Assembly (NCBI RefSeq): GCF_003946505.1
Contig: NZ_RHON01000001.1
Coordinates: forward strand, 310,001-374,000
Length of the DNA: 64,000 nt
Direction: 5' to 3'
Source: Companilactobacillus mishanensis
GTDB lineage: Bacteria; Bacillota; Bacilli; Lactobacillales; Lactobacillaceae
In this document: positions 1 through 8,334 of the stretch, piece after piece
Layout: each line of letters opens with the position of its first letter
Position numbering within the stretch: the stretch's first letter is position 1
Notes under the pieces: model-generated
What the model was told of the DNA's origin: nothing
Seen by the model: only the letters and a program-made list of their open reading frames with translations
Database searches by the model: none
Position numbers and translations under genes: made by a program

Positions 1-208
1 CAACTTGGTAAGGATTATCAACATAATCATTAACGTCATCATAATGGGCAATCAATGAATGCGTTACACCATCTTCTACTACTTCAAAGTTTTGCCAAGT
101 AGCAGCATAACTCATCACACTTATTTTTGTTTTATGGGAATTCTCGATTGTATAAAGCTTTACGTCTTCACCATCGACTTGCCCAAAATTTCTGACTGAA
201 ATCGTCAT
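1..208 (-). CDS. galM: Aldose 1-epimerase (galactose mutarotase), N-terminal part
   Basis: Only the first 69 residues lie in the window; the gene runs off the left edge. The translation begins MTISVRNFGQVDGEDVKLYT and continues through KISVMSYAATWQNFEV and DGVTHSLIAHYDDVNDYVDN. This is the opening strand pattern of aldose 1-epimerases, which interconvert alpha and beta anomers of glucose or galactose in the cytoplasm. The ATG shares one base with the pgmB stop (TAATG), so the two are translationally coupled. In a maltose phosphorylase operon this enzyme would supply the anomer needed by glucokinase or the phosphorylase. Family assignment is fairly sure; substrate is inferred from context. Confidence 0.8.
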   Translation of the reverse strand, partial: MTISVRNFGQVDGEDVKLYTIENSHKTKISVMSYAATWQNFEVVEDGVTHSLIAHYDDVNDYVDNPYQV

Positions 209-891
209 TAATGTTCCCCTACTTTCATTGCGGCTTTAATGTTAGCCAGAGTTAATTGAGTCGTATCTGTAAAATTAATATCTGCCTCATGTAAAATCTT
301 TGGATCACCAATACCAACAGATGTTTCACCGGCTGCATTGATTGATTCTACACCGACTTTTGCATCTTCGATCCCGATACATTGCTCAGGTTTATATCCA
401 AGTACTTCTGCACCACGAGCAAATATTTCTGGATCTGGTTTCCCATGTTTCAAAGTCGTAGGATCAACACGTTTTTCAAAGTATTTGGCCAAACCTAATT
501 GTTCCAAAACTAATGGAGAATTTTTTGATGCAGATGCTAAAGATAATCTATAATCATTTTCTTCTAAAGTTTTCAAGAAATCAGAAATACCCGGTAAAAT
601 CGCAGAAGCGTTCATATTTTTCAACAAACTTAAATAATTAGTATTCTTTTTAGCAGCATATTTCTCTTTTTCTTCTTCTGTATAGGCATTTTCTTTGCCG
701 CCAGTTTTAAGAATCAAATTAAGTGAATCCATACGGCCGACACCTTTGAGGTTTTCAGCTAAGTCATCACTCCAAGCAACACCTAATTCGTCGGCAAGTT
801 GATGCCATGCCTTTGAGTGGTATACAGAAGTATCAGCAATAACGCCATCTAAATCGAATACGAAACCTTTAATGTCTTCAAATTTAACCAT
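208..891 (-). CDS. pgmB: Beta-phosphoglucomutase (HAD superfamily)
   Basis: Converts beta-glucose 1-phosphate, the product of maltose phosphorylase, into glucose 6-phosphate. The 227-residue protein has the HAD motif I DLDGV with the nucleophile and acid/base aspartates at about residues 13 and 15, an alpha-helical cap, the motif KHGKPDPEIF with the conserved Lys, and GIEDAKVGVESI supplying the metal-binding acidic residues. I start at the ATG of MVKFED because AAGGGAG lies 7-8 bases upstream; a longer reading frame of 6 more residues would put the ribosome site inside the gene. It follows mapA and overlaps galM by one base. A terminator-like hairpin separates it from mapA. Confidence 0.93.
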   Translation of the reverse strand: MVKFEDIKGFVFDLDGVIADTSVYHSKAWHQLADELGVAWSDDLAENLKGVGRMDSLNLILKTGGKENAYTEEEKEKYAAKKNTNYLSLLKNMNASAILPGISDFLKTLEENDYRLSLASASKNSPLVLEQLGLAKYFEKRVDPTTLKHGKPDPEIFARGAEVLGYKPEQCIGIEDAKVGVESINAAGETSVGIGDPKILHEADINFTDTTQLTLANIKAAMKVGEH

Positions 892-907
892 TTTCTTACT
901 CCCTTTC

Positions 908-941
908 AAAAAAGGTGCCTGAATTAAATAACTCAGACACC
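908..941 (-). terminator. Hairpin plus T-run between mapA and pgmB
   Basis: On the minus strand GGTGTCTGA and TCAGGCACC pair over 9 bases (one G-T pair) around a 10-base loop and are followed by TTTTTT. This is the shape of an intrinsic terminator lying inside the operon, upstream of the pgmB ribosome site. Confidence 0.7.
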
Positions 942-950
942 AATCAATAA

Positions 951-3206
951 TTAATTAGTTTGCAATGAATCCAATGTAGTTGGTTTTCCATCAACGAGAA
1001 TGTCTAGCGGATCGCCAGAAATCAATTCAAAATGTGAGCCTTGCTTGTCCACTGATACCTCGATAACACGGCCTCTAAACACTTGTCTAAATGAATAGCT
1101 GTCCCATTTCTTAGGTAAGAAAGGTTTGTAACTCAATGTATCGTTATGAACACGCATTCCAGCAAAACCTTGAACCATGGCAATCCAGCCACCAGTCATA
1201 GAAGTTATATGTAAACCATCTACGGTGTCATTATTATAGTTATCTAAGTCTAGTCTAGCTGTTCTTTCATAGAATTCAACCGCTTTCTTTTCGTAATGAA
1301 GGTCAGCCGCCATAACTGAATGAATTGCTGCAGATAAACTTGATTCATGAACTGTCATTGGTTCGTAGAAATCAAAATTATGTTTCTTTTGTTCAGGAGT
1401 AAATTCATCAATAAAGTCGTACATAACTTGAAGAACATCCCCTTGTTTAATATATGGTGAACGAAGGATTTTGTCCCATGACCAATGTTGATTGATTGGT
1501 AATTGATCCTTTGGAATTGCACTCACTGGTTCCAAATCTTTGTCGAGGAATCCATCATGTTGAACAAAAATATCCAAGTCTTTGTCGTATGGAAGATACA
1601 TTTTATCAATAATATCTTGCCATTTTGCCTTTTCCTCGTCTGAAACATTCAATGCTTTGGCTTGATCAGCAGAAACTTCTTTGAGGATCTCCAATGTATA
1701 CTTGAGTGTCCATTGTGCCAAATAGTTGGTATTCCAGTTATTATCAACATTATTTTCGTATTCATCTGGTCCAGTGACACCGTGGATCATGTACTGATTG
1801 TTGCGTTTACTAAAGTGAACGCGATCAGCCCAAAATCTCGATATCTCTGTTAATACCTTTGAACCCTCATTTAGAACATATGATTTGTCACCGGTATATC
1901 TAGTGTAATTATAGATAGCAAATGCGATGTCACCATTTCTATGAATTTCTTCAAAGGTGATCTCCCATTCGTTATGGCATTCGATTCCGTTGAATGTAAC
2001 CATTGGGAATAATGCACCTTTTAGTCCTTGTTCTTGGGCATTGATATAAGCACCATCTAATTGTTTATATCTATACATCAACAAGTTACGAGTAACTTCT
2101 GGTTTTGTGATCCCCAAGTAAACTGGAACGGCAAATGCTTCAGTATCCCAGTATGTTGCCCCACCATATTTCTCACCGGTGAATCCTTTTGGCCCGATAT
2201 TCAAACGGGCATCATCACCATAATAGGTAGTAAATAAACCGAACAAGTTGAATCTCATACCTTGTTGAGCTTCAGTGTCACCCTCGATTTTTACGTCAGA
2301 CTGTTCCCAACGTTCTGCCCAAATGTTTTCATGTGCAGTCAATAATTCATCGTATGACTGGCTTGAAATCTTAGCAGACAAATCATTCATTGCTGAAATT
2401 AATTCGTCCTGCGAATCGTAGTCACGAGAAGTTACAACTATTACACGTTTTTCGATCGTTGCGACTTCATCTTTATTCAATTTACCTGAGAAAGTAATGG
2501 AAGTCTCAGTGTCGCCAACATTCTCATCTGTCTTTTCTAAGCTGGTCACATATCCTGCTTGCATACCTGAAGTAAAACGAGGAGTACCAAAATCATTGGC
2601 CTTTGTTTCGGCTACTAAGCTGTCTTCATCAATATGTCTGACTTCCCAAAAATGTTCATCATAATTAGCATCTTCATTTTTAACATTTGAATCTAATGCG
2701 GAAATGACCTCAATCTTCACTTCAGCATCAGATAAATTTTTGATATCTACTTTTTGAACGGATAATTCTTTTTGGGCTACACTCAAAAATCTTTCAAAAT
2801 TGAATTGAACTTTTGCGGCACCTTTAGTTACTACGAACGAACGTACCAAAACTCCATTTTTCAAATTCAGATCCAAATCAAAGTCAGTAAATTCATCATT
2901 TGCCAAATCTAATTTTGAACCATTGATCATGAAATTCATTTTGATGAAATTAACGGCATTGATAACTTTTCCAAAATATTTGGGATAACCATTTTTCCAC
3001 CAACCGACACGAGTTTTGTCAGGATACCAAACACCACCAATATAAATACCAGGTAATGAATCGCCTGAATAATCTTCATCGAAGAATCCACGCATGCCCA
3101 TATAACCATTTCCAAGGCTGGTCATTGACTCTTGTAATCTCTTATCCTCTGGCTTAAATTCGTGAGTTGAAACATTCCAAGGTTGAACTTCGAAAATTCT
3201 CTTCAT
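951..3206 (-). CDS. mapA: Maltose phosphorylase (glycoside hydrolase family 65)
   Basis: Cytoplasmic enzyme that splits maltose with phosphate into glucose and beta-glucose 1-phosphate, saving one ATP per disaccharide. At 751 residues it matches the usual length of lactobacillar maltose phosphorylases. It shows the N-terminal beta-sandwich (RFLSVAQKELSVQKVDI), the (alpha/alpha)6 barrel entry GGATYWDTEAF, GIECHNEWEITFEEIHRNG, and the active-site segment GVTGPDEYENN with acidic residues near 481-484. The ATG follows AAGGAG at a good distance. Thirteen bases separate it from malT upstream, so the two are co-transcribed. The neighbours pgmB and malT support maltose rather than trehalose or kojibiose as substrate. 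Confidence 0.93.
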   Translation of the reverse strand: MKRIFEVQPWNVSTHEFKPEDKRLQESMTSLGNGYMGMRGFFDEDYSGDSLPGIYIGGVWYPDKTRVGWWKNGYPKYFGKVINAVNFIKMNFMINGSKLDLANDEFTDFDLDLNLKNGVLVRSFVVTKGAAKVQFNFERFLSVAQKELSVQKVDIKNLSDAEVKIEVISALDSNVKNEDANYDEHFWEVRHIDEDSLVAETKANDFGTPRFTSGMQAGYVTSLEKTDENVGDTETSITFSGKLNKDEVATIEKRVIVVTSRDYDSQDELISAMNDLSAKISSQSYDELLTAHENIWAERWEQSDVKIEGDTEAQQGMRFNLFGLFTTYYGDDARLNIGPKGFTGEKYGGATYWDTEAFAVPVYLGITKPEVTRNLLMYRYKQLDGAYINAQEQGLKGALFPMVTFNGIECHNEWEITFEEIHRNGDIAFAIYNYTRYTGDKSYVLNEGSKVLTEISRFWADRVHFSKRNNQYMIHGVTGPDEYENNVDNNWNTNYLAQWTLKYTLEILKEVSADQAKALNVSDEEKAKWQDIIDKMYLPYDKDLDIFVQHDGFLDKDLEPVSAIPKDQLPINQHWSWDKILRSPYIKQGDVLQVMYDFIDEFTPEQKKHNFDFYEPMTVHESSLSAAIHSVMAADLHYEKKAVEFYERTARLDLDNYNNDTVDGLHITSMTGGWIAMVQGFAGMRVHNDTLSYKPFLPKKWDSYSFRQVFRGRVIEVSVDKQGSHFELISGDPLDILVDGKPTTLDSLQTN

Positions 3207-3219
3207 TTTAAATTTCTCC

Positions 3220-4575
3220 TTAAGCTTTATAAGTTTCTTTGATCAATCCGACTGATAATGCACCGACAGCCATAATAATTCCACCAAGTAAGAACATGTG
3301 TGGTTGTGAATTACCAAACAATGGGAATAATGCAAAACTTAGTAATGATGCAACGATTTGTGGCAAACAAATTGAACCGTTGAATAATCCTAAATATGTA
3401 CCCATGTGTTCACCTGATAGAGCATTTGTGATCATTGTTAATGGATATGTATTCATTGATGCCCATGCCATACCAACTAAGATAAATGAACCAATCAACA
3501 AGTATTGGCTATGAATAAAGAATACTGACACGAAACCAATTGCACCTAAAACTAAACTAAGTGCGTATCCTAATTTGTGATGGTTGTTAGGAACTTTGGC
3601 CAAAACATATGACCAAACAACTGCAGCAATCGATTGAACAGCTGCAAGAACACCATACCAGTTACCAGCAGCTTGATAGCCTGATGAGCTAGCGTTAGCT
3701 GTATTCCAAACGTTAACTGAAATTGCACCAGCTGAATATGTCCATAAATATTGGAATGCCATCCAGCAGAAGAATTGAACTAATGTAACAGTCCAGAATA
3801 CTTTAGGTGCTTTCTTCAAAAGTGCTAACCAGTTACCACCAGTCTTATTGGCATCTTCTGAAATACCGTGATACTTAGCATACGTTGCAGGGTCATATTC
3901 TTTAACTCTCATAATTGTAATTACTGTTGAAATAACCAGAATAACTGCACCGAGATAGAACGACCAAATAACTGACTGTGGTACCACACCCTTCTTAGCA
4001 GTGTTAGCAAGACCAAATGCTGTTAAGACGAATGGGAAAATTGCAGCGATAACTGCACCGGTATTTGATAGAAAACTTTGAATACCGTATGCATAACTCT
4101 TTTGATCATCGTTTACCATATCACCGACCATCATCTTAAATGGTTGCATGGCGATATTTGAAGATAAATCAAGAAAGGCAACTGTAATTGCACCGAACAA
4201 CAACGCTGCCATCGAACCATAACCGAAACCTAATGAACCTGAGTTAGGCAGTAAAAACATAACGATAGCAGCAACGACTGTACCTAAAATCAAATATGGA
4301 AGCCGTCTACCACCGAGTTTTGGTGCCCATGTCCTATCTGAATAGTAACCAACGATAGGTTGGACGATCAAACCAGCTAATGGTGGCAAAATGAAGAACC
4401 AACCTAAGTTATTTGGATCAGCTCCAATAGTCTGAAAAATACGACTCATTTGAGAACTTTGTAGTGTGAAGGCCATTTGAACACCCAAGAAACCTAAACT
4501 GAGCATCCAGATAGTATTTGAAGATAGTTTTGGCAAACCAGCACCATCTTGTGTTTTTTGTTTATTGTCTGACAC
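3220..4575 (-). CDS. malT: Maltose transporter, MFS sugar:proton symporter (SLC45/SUT-like)
   Basis: A 451-residue polytopic membrane protein with about 12 hydrophobic segments. The loop after helix 2 carries GYYSDRTWAPKLGGRR followed by PYL, the signature of the sucrose/maltose:H+ symporter branch of the MFS. It begins with GTG, preceded by AGGGGGAG. It is the first gene of the operon with maltose phosphorylase and is expected to bring maltose in unphosphorylated, as the phosphorylase requires. Transport by proton symport is known for the family; maltose as the substrate is inferred from the neighbours. Confidence 0.88.
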   Translation of the reverse strand: MSDNKQKTQDGAGLPKLSSNTIWMLSLGFLGVQMAFTLQSSQMSRIFQTIGADPNNLGWFFILPPLAGLIVQPIVGYYSDRTWAPKLGGRRLPYLILGTVVAAIVMFLLPNSGSLGFGYGSMAALLFGAITVAFLDLSSNIAMQPFKMMVGDMVNDDQKSYAYGIQSFLSNTGAVIAAIFPFVLTAFGLANTAKKGVVPQSVIWSFYLGAVILVISTVITIMRVKEYDPATYAKYHGISEDANKTGGNWLALLKKAPKVFWTVTLVQFFCWMAFQYLWTYSAGAISVNVWNTANASSSGYQAAGNWYGVLAAVQSIAAVVWSYVLAKVPNNHHKLGYALSLVLGAIGFVSVFFIHSQYLLIGSFILVGMAWASMNTYPLTMITNALSGEHMGTYLGLFNGSICLPQIVASLLSFALFPLFGNSQPHMFLLGGIIMAVGALSVGLIKETYKA

Positions 4576-4620
4576 GATGACTCCCCCTCATTTCTGATGA
4601 CTTATTAATCTATGGTTTGC

Positions 4621-4649
4621 ATTATAAAACCGTTTTCATATTTATGCAA
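4621..4649 (-). promoter_or_regulatory. Promoter of malT-mapA-pgmB-galM
   Basis: On the minus strand TTGCAT (4644-4649) and TATAAT (4621-4626) are separated by exactly 17 bases, a good sigma-A promoter about 45 bases upstream of the malT GTG. Two LacI-type operators overlap it. Confidence 0.8.
4624..4639. promoter_or_regulatory. LacI-family operator, promoter-proximal
   Basis: ATAAAACCGTTTTCAT is a palindrome around the CG centre typical of LacI/CcpA-type operators. It covers the -10 box and spacer of the malT promoter, so binding by MalR would block RNA polymerase. Confidence 0.6.
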
Positions 4650-4659
4650 CCGTTTGCAT
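4644..4659. promoter_or_regulatory. LacI-family operator, covering the -35 box
   Basis: ATGCAACCGTTTGCAT is almost perfectly palindromic (TGCAA-n-CG-n-TTGCA) and overlaps the -35 hexamer of the malT promoter. Its centre lies 20 bases from that of the neighbouring operator, so two dimers could sit on the same DNA face. MalR, encoded upstream, is the obvious ligand; CcpA could also bind. Confidence 0.7.
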
Positions 4660-4730
4660 TAAATTTATGTGATTAATTTTACAAAGAATGTTGCAACTTA
4701 CTAATCAATTATTTTCATAAAATGCCTATT

Positions 4731-4744
4731 TGTAAGCGTTTTAA
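4731..4744. promoter_or_regulatory. Possible cre (CcpA) site upstream of the mal promoter
   Basis: TGTAAGCGTTTTAA matches the first ten positions of the cre consensus but lacks the terminal CA. It lies roughly 80-100 bases upstream of the malT promoter and next to the malR terminator. A role is only suggested. Confidence 0.35.
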
Positions 4745-4749
4745 GAGAC

Positions 4750-4784
4750 AAAAAAACTGGTCAAATTTTTATTTGATCAGTTTT
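4750..4784 (-). terminator. Terminator of malR
   Basis: On the minus strand AAAACTGATCAAAT pairs with ATTTGACCAGTTTT and runs into TTTTTTTG. The stem overlaps the malR stop codon. Confidence 0.8.
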
Positions 4785-5751
4785 AAATTATTTTATATGC
4801 AACAAGTAAATGTCGTTTTTTGTCAATATCCGGATCTTCAGTATCACTAAAAAGTAATAATACCGACTTTATTCCCATCTGTTCCGGAAAAAGATCAACT
4901 GTTTGAAAATTGCTTTTTAACAAAATAGACGGCAGTGAATTATTAAATCCCATTAGCTTTGGTTTCTTGTTCGGGAAAATTTTGTGGAATTCATCAAAAT
5001 AGCCGATTGCGTTTAAATCATCAGTAGCTATTATTCCATCAACGTCTGGTTGCGATTTTATCTTATCCTCAAGACTATCCATATCATCAGCATTCATTGC
5101 AACCTCATTAAACTTGATGTGCTTCTCCTTAACTACTTTTTGAAATCCTTGGTATCGTTGTTGTTCATAAATCCAATTTTCCTTAGAGTGAACAAAGGTG
5201 ATGTTTGAAGGAGATGGCTTTTGTAGCAAGGCCTCAGTTGCTCCTACTCCAACATCGACATTATTGTTATCAACGTAATAATCATTAGATTTAATTGGCT
5301 GCCCAATGACAATGAATCTTAAATTATTATCACGTAAGAATTGTGCAATTGGATCATTTTCTTGAGAATATAACAAAACAAATCGCTTGATTTTGCTTTG
5401 ATATATCATCGATTTAACGTTCTTTTTTAGTTCTTCAGAAGTTTTGGCAATAGCGACCGACAATGCATAACCACGTTTGATCAGCTCGATATTAATTCCA
5501 CTTAAAACATTGATAAAGAACGGATTACCAGTAATACTTTCTCCCCCGACTGGGAAAACGACTCCGACAGCACTTGCCTCACCTGTTGTCAGATTCTTTG
5601 CATTATAGTCTGGCAAATATCCAAGCTTATCAGCAATACCTTGTATTTTATCGATTGTATCTTTACTTATGTGTGGATTATTATTTAACGCACGAGAAGC
5701 AGTTGATGGTGATACACCGGCTTCTTTAGCGATATCCCTAATAGTTACCAA
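4783..5751 (-). CDS. malR: LacI-family transcriptional regulator of the maltose operon
   Basis: A 322-residue LacI/GalR regulator. Residues 1-50 form the DNA-binding part: VTIRDIAKEAGVSPSTASRAL is the helix-turn-helix and the hinge region follows at KLGYLPDYNAKNL. The rest is a periplasmic-binding-protein-like sensor domain (VVFPVGGESITGNPFF, VDGIIATDDLNAIGY). The start is TTG with GGGGTGATAAC upstream. It lies upstream of malT on the same strand with its own terminator between them. It most probably represses malT by binding the two operators and is released by maltose or a derived sugar; this is inference from position and operator type. Confidence 0.85.
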   Translation of the reverse strand: MVTIRDIAKEAGVSPSTASRALNNNPHISKDTIDKIQGIADKLGYLPDYNAKNLTTGEASAVGVVFPVGGESITGNPFFINVLSGINIELIKRGYALSVAIAKTSEELKKNVKSMIYQSKIKRFVLLYSQENDPIAQFLRDNNLRFIVIGQPIKSNDYYVDNNNVDVGVGATEALLQKPSPSNITFVHSKENWIYEQQRYQGFQKVVKEKHIKFNEVAMNADDMDSLEDKIKSQPDVDGIIATDDLNAIGYFDEFHKIFPNKKPKLMGFNNSLPSILLKSNFQTVDLFPEQMGIKSVLLLFSDTEDPDIDKKRHLLVAYKII

Positions 5752-5963
5752 GTTATCACCCCTATTTCATCTACTCTATTTATAACATACTACTTTAATC
5801 TAAATATTTTGTTAAGCAAGTGATAAATTAACTTATGTTAATACACATAATCAATTAAAGAAGTTGTTATATGAGGCTTTATAATTTTATTTTCCAAATC
5901 TTATCATGGTAAAATCATCTCGGAATAAAATCACCAAATAACATATTGGAGCGTCAAAACTGT

Positions 5964-6755
5964 ATGGAACAAACTTTAACAATGCTTTTAGTTTTAGGAT
6001 TCTATGTTTTGATTGGATTTTTAATTTACAGATGGCACCTGATCAGAAAATATTTACCTCAAGTAACAAGAAACAAATACGTAATGAATGACAAACGAAT
6101 CAGCAAATTTGCTCTAGCAAAGATTTCCAAGAAAATTGCTTTAAAAAGACCGTTAACTGATGATGAGAAACGAATTTTTAAGGAATCCAGTAAACTTGAT
6201 TCTGAGGAATACCTACTCCAACAAAAAGAAAAGTTTAATTCAGTAAACTTTGAAGCTACTAATGGAATGCCAGTGGGTGGAGCAACCAAGATTCGTCAGA
6301 CTGAAGATCAACTACTCTATTTCTCTATCGACTATCAACCCGATCCATCTGAGAAATATAAGCTTATAGAATACGATTGGTCTGGTCCCAGATATGAAAC
6401 AACGTATACTACTACCGGAACTTCGAAAAATAAACATCTTGCACCTGTCTTCAAACATAAACGGGTTTCCAAATCTCAAACTAAAGAAAAAACCGTGGAA
6501 CTTGCAACATTGGGAAAATTAGTACTGCTTAATGTCGAAACAAAAGAAAAAGTTTATTGTGAAGGCAATATTAATAGTATGATGAACAGCGCCATTAGTG
6601 GATTTAAAAGATGGCCAAATGAATCATCTGCCATTCATACGGTAAATAATATTAGTCTTGAAAAATCTTTGAGAGAACTAAAATCTCTGCACAATGATGG
6701 CATCATTACATCATCAGAATTTGAAGCGAAGAAAAAACAACTACTAGGAATTTAA
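5964..6755 (+). CDS. Membrane-anchored SHOCT-domain protein
   Basis: I do not recognise a specific gene. The 263-residue product opens with one hydrophobic segment (LLVLGFYVLIGFLIYRW) and a basic stretch, so it is probably anchored with the bulk in the cytoplasm. The last 30 residues (LRELKSLHNDGIITSSEFE, then AKKKQLL) are a clear SHOCT domain, a short oligomerisation-like C-terminal module. The middle part has no motif I can name. I chose the ATG at 5964; a TTG 18 bases upstream is in frame, but TTGGAG there looks like the ribosome site, though its 12-base spacing is long. It is the first of few plus-strand genes here, divergent from malR. Confidence 0.65.
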   Translation: MEQTLTMLLVLGFYVLIGFLIYRWHLIRKYLPQVTRNKYVMNDKRISKFALAKISKKIALKRPLTDDEKRIFKESSKLDSEEYLLQQKEKFNSVNFEATNGMPVGGATKIRQTEDQLLYFSIDYQPDPSEKYKLIEYDWSGPRYETTYTTTGTSKNKHLAPVFKHKRVSKSQTKEKTVELATLGKLVLLNVETKEKVYCEGNINSMMNSAISGFKRWPNESSAIHTVNNISLEKSLRELKSLHNDGIITSSEFEAKKKQLLGI

Positions 6756-6756
6756 A

Positions 6757-6783
6757 AAGGATCATCCAAATGGATGGTCCTTT
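6757..6783. terminator. Bidirectional terminator between the SHOCT gene and the DoxX gene
   Basis: AGGATCATCC and GGATGGTCCT pair around AAAT, flanked by AAAA on the left and TTTGTTT on the right, so it can stop both convergent genes. Confidence 0.75.
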
Positions 6784-6785
6784 GT

Positions 6786-7286
6786 TTATGCAGATTTCTT
6801 TTTTCTAAAAATGTGTGTTCTTACCCAAGGAATTACCCAGTAGTCTAAACCGATTTTACCGGCATTGAGACCAGCAATAAGAATGAAATACTCAAGGAAA
6901 ATATATTCTGGATTTACAGAAACTGTACCCGCAAGCAAATATGAAAAGTTCATCAACAGTGCGAAAAATGCAGCCGCAGTAGTTAAACATCCAAATATAA
7001 GACCTAATCCAACTAAGAATTCACCCCAGGAGATCATGACGCTCATCCCTTGATAATGTGGTAAAAAAACTGAATGGATCATATCGTTGAACCATGGATA
7101 TACAACATCACCAGATGGCCCTTTAACTGGGTTTTTGACTACTCCAGAAAGCATCCCTTTTGTTGCTTCTGAAAAGCCTCCAGTGATTTTACCCCAACCT
7201 GATAATGTCCACTTGATACCTAAATAAATACGGACAATTGCTAACAAGATTGAAGCTATTTTGTTATTTCGTAAAAATTTAACCAA
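6786..7286 (-). CDS. DoxX-family membrane protein
   Basis: A 166-residue protein with four hydrophobic segments and the DoxX pattern: IVRIYLGIKWTLSGWGKI at the N terminus, then SWGEFLVGLGLIFGCLTTAAAF and MNFSYLLAGT. DoxX proteins are small integral membrane proteins; some relatives act with thiosulfate:quinone oxidoreductase or in redox-stress complexes, but most in lactobacilli are uncharacterised. The start codon is TTG, preceded by AGGAGGG at 7 bases. It stands alone, with its own promoter upstream and a shared terminator downstream. Function is not known from sequence. Confidence 0.8.
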   Translation of the reverse strand: MVKFLRNNKIASILLAIVRIYLGIKWTLSGWGKITGGFSEATKGMLSGVVKNPVKGPSGDVVYPWFNDMIHSVFLPHYQGMSVMISWGEFLVGLGLIFGCLTTAAAFFALLMNFSYLLAGTVSVNPEYIFLEYFILIAGLNAGKIGLDYWVIPWVRTHIFRKKKSA

Positions 7287-7316
7287 AACGTTTCCCTCCT
7301 CTAAAAAAAAGATAAC

Positions 7317-7344
7317 GTTTTCATTATATACGAATAGTTTTCAT
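7317..7344 (-). promoter_or_regulatory. DoxX-gene promoter with two direct repeats 20 bases apart
   Basis: On the minus strand TATAAT lies at 7323-7328, and a weak TTGCGT -35 sits 16 bases upstream of it. The octamer ATGAAAAC occurs at 7337-7344 and again at 7317-7324, exactly two helical turns apart. This spacing is typical of binding by a tandem dimeric activator or response regulator. Confidence 0.45.
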
Positions 7345-7354
7345 ACGCAAATTA

Positions 7355-8137
7355 TTATTTCTTATAATTTTCAAATTCATCGAACGACTTACCATCTCGA
7401 TAGGCAAAACTTCTGGCAGCGAGAAATTTGGTAAATTTAATCCTGGAAATATCATCTTTGGAGATTTTTAATCTCGTCCACCCGTGATATAATCTTTTTT
7501 CTTTTAAAAATTTAACATCTTGTAAGTCTTCCAATTCAAAATCAACTAACTTAAGTGATTTTTTCTTGGCTTGAGCCTTATTTCTATTAGAATTTTCTTT
7601 CTCTTTAACGGCCACCCCATTGGGTTGAGCAGACTTATATGCATCAATATTATTTTTTTCTATCTGCTGAAATGTTTTCCTGTCGATCACACCCTGCTGC
7701 ATTTGTTGTTTAGCTTGATTGTTAGCTTCAAGTACATCTTGCCAACTGTCTTTCCAATCGAGATAGTCCTCACGATAATTGCTAAAGATATTAGCGTTGT
7801 TTTCCTTTGCCGCTTCTACCACGGCATCACGCTTATTAATAACATCTTCTCGAACTATTCCATATGGTTTAACAATTGCAGTAAACATCAGAATATCGTC
7901 TGGCATTACTTCTTTACCAATCCCAAATACAGATTTATTCGCATTGACCCAAACATGATCAGTAACATCCGGATTGATTGTTCGACCTTTTTTATCCACT
8001 TCATCAATATCTTTAAGAAGTAACACTGGACCCTTACCACCGCCCTTAGTTCTCTTATGCGTAAATTCACCGACCGTTCCAGAAAACCATAATCGTTGTC
8101 CTACTTTACTCGCCAAATTAACTCTTTGATCAGACAT
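7355..8137 (-). CDS. Hypothetical protein, unrecognised
   Basis: A 260-residue soluble protein that I cannot name. Residues 10-110 contain alternating strands (GQRLWFSGTVGEF, PVLLLKDI, DHVWV, DDILMFTAIVKPYG) that could form an OB-like beta barrel; this is a guess. The middle (about 115-205) is charged and helical (NNQAKQQMQQGVIDRKTF). The basic end (LKISKDDISRIKFTKFLAARSFAY) could bind nucleic acid or another protein. No signal peptide or membrane segment. The ATG has a modest ribosome site (GAGATGAG). It lies between DoxX and the lactate oxidase gene, divergent from the latter, and no operon partner is visible. Confidence 0.6.
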   Translation of the reverse strand: MSDQRVNLASKVGQRLWFSGTVGEFTHKRTKGGGKGPVLLLKDIDEVDKKGRTINPDVTDHVWVNANKSVFGIGKEVMPDDILMFTAIVKPYGIVREDVINKRDAVVEAAKENNANIFSNYREDYLDWKDSWQDVLEANNQAKQQMQQGVIDRKTFQQIEKNNIDAYKSAQPNGVAVKEKENSNRNKAQAKKKSLKLVDFELEDLQDVKFLKEKRLYHGWTRLKISKDDISRIKFTKFLAARSFAYRDGKSFDEFENYKK

Positions 8138-8334
8138 GTTCTCATCTCACTATTTCTAATTAATTTAATTTTCTCACTTTAAAGTATTTATTTAAACTAA
8201 CTATTAATAATTTTTCCCAAAGAGACTGACTTTTATGTATAAATTAATTAATTCGAAATTAGGAGAACAATCATTTGAATAATAATATTTGTAATGCTAA
8301 ATTGATCACGTTAAGAATGACGGAGGGATCAAAC

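Noticed and set aside
338..553. Plus-strand open frame inside pgmB
   Set aside because: It is antisense to a well-supported gene with catalytic motifs and has no ribosome site of its own.
5946..5963. TTG at 5946 as the start of the SHOCT protein
   Set aside because: TTGGAG there is better read as the ribosome site for the ATG at 5964, although the spacing is long.
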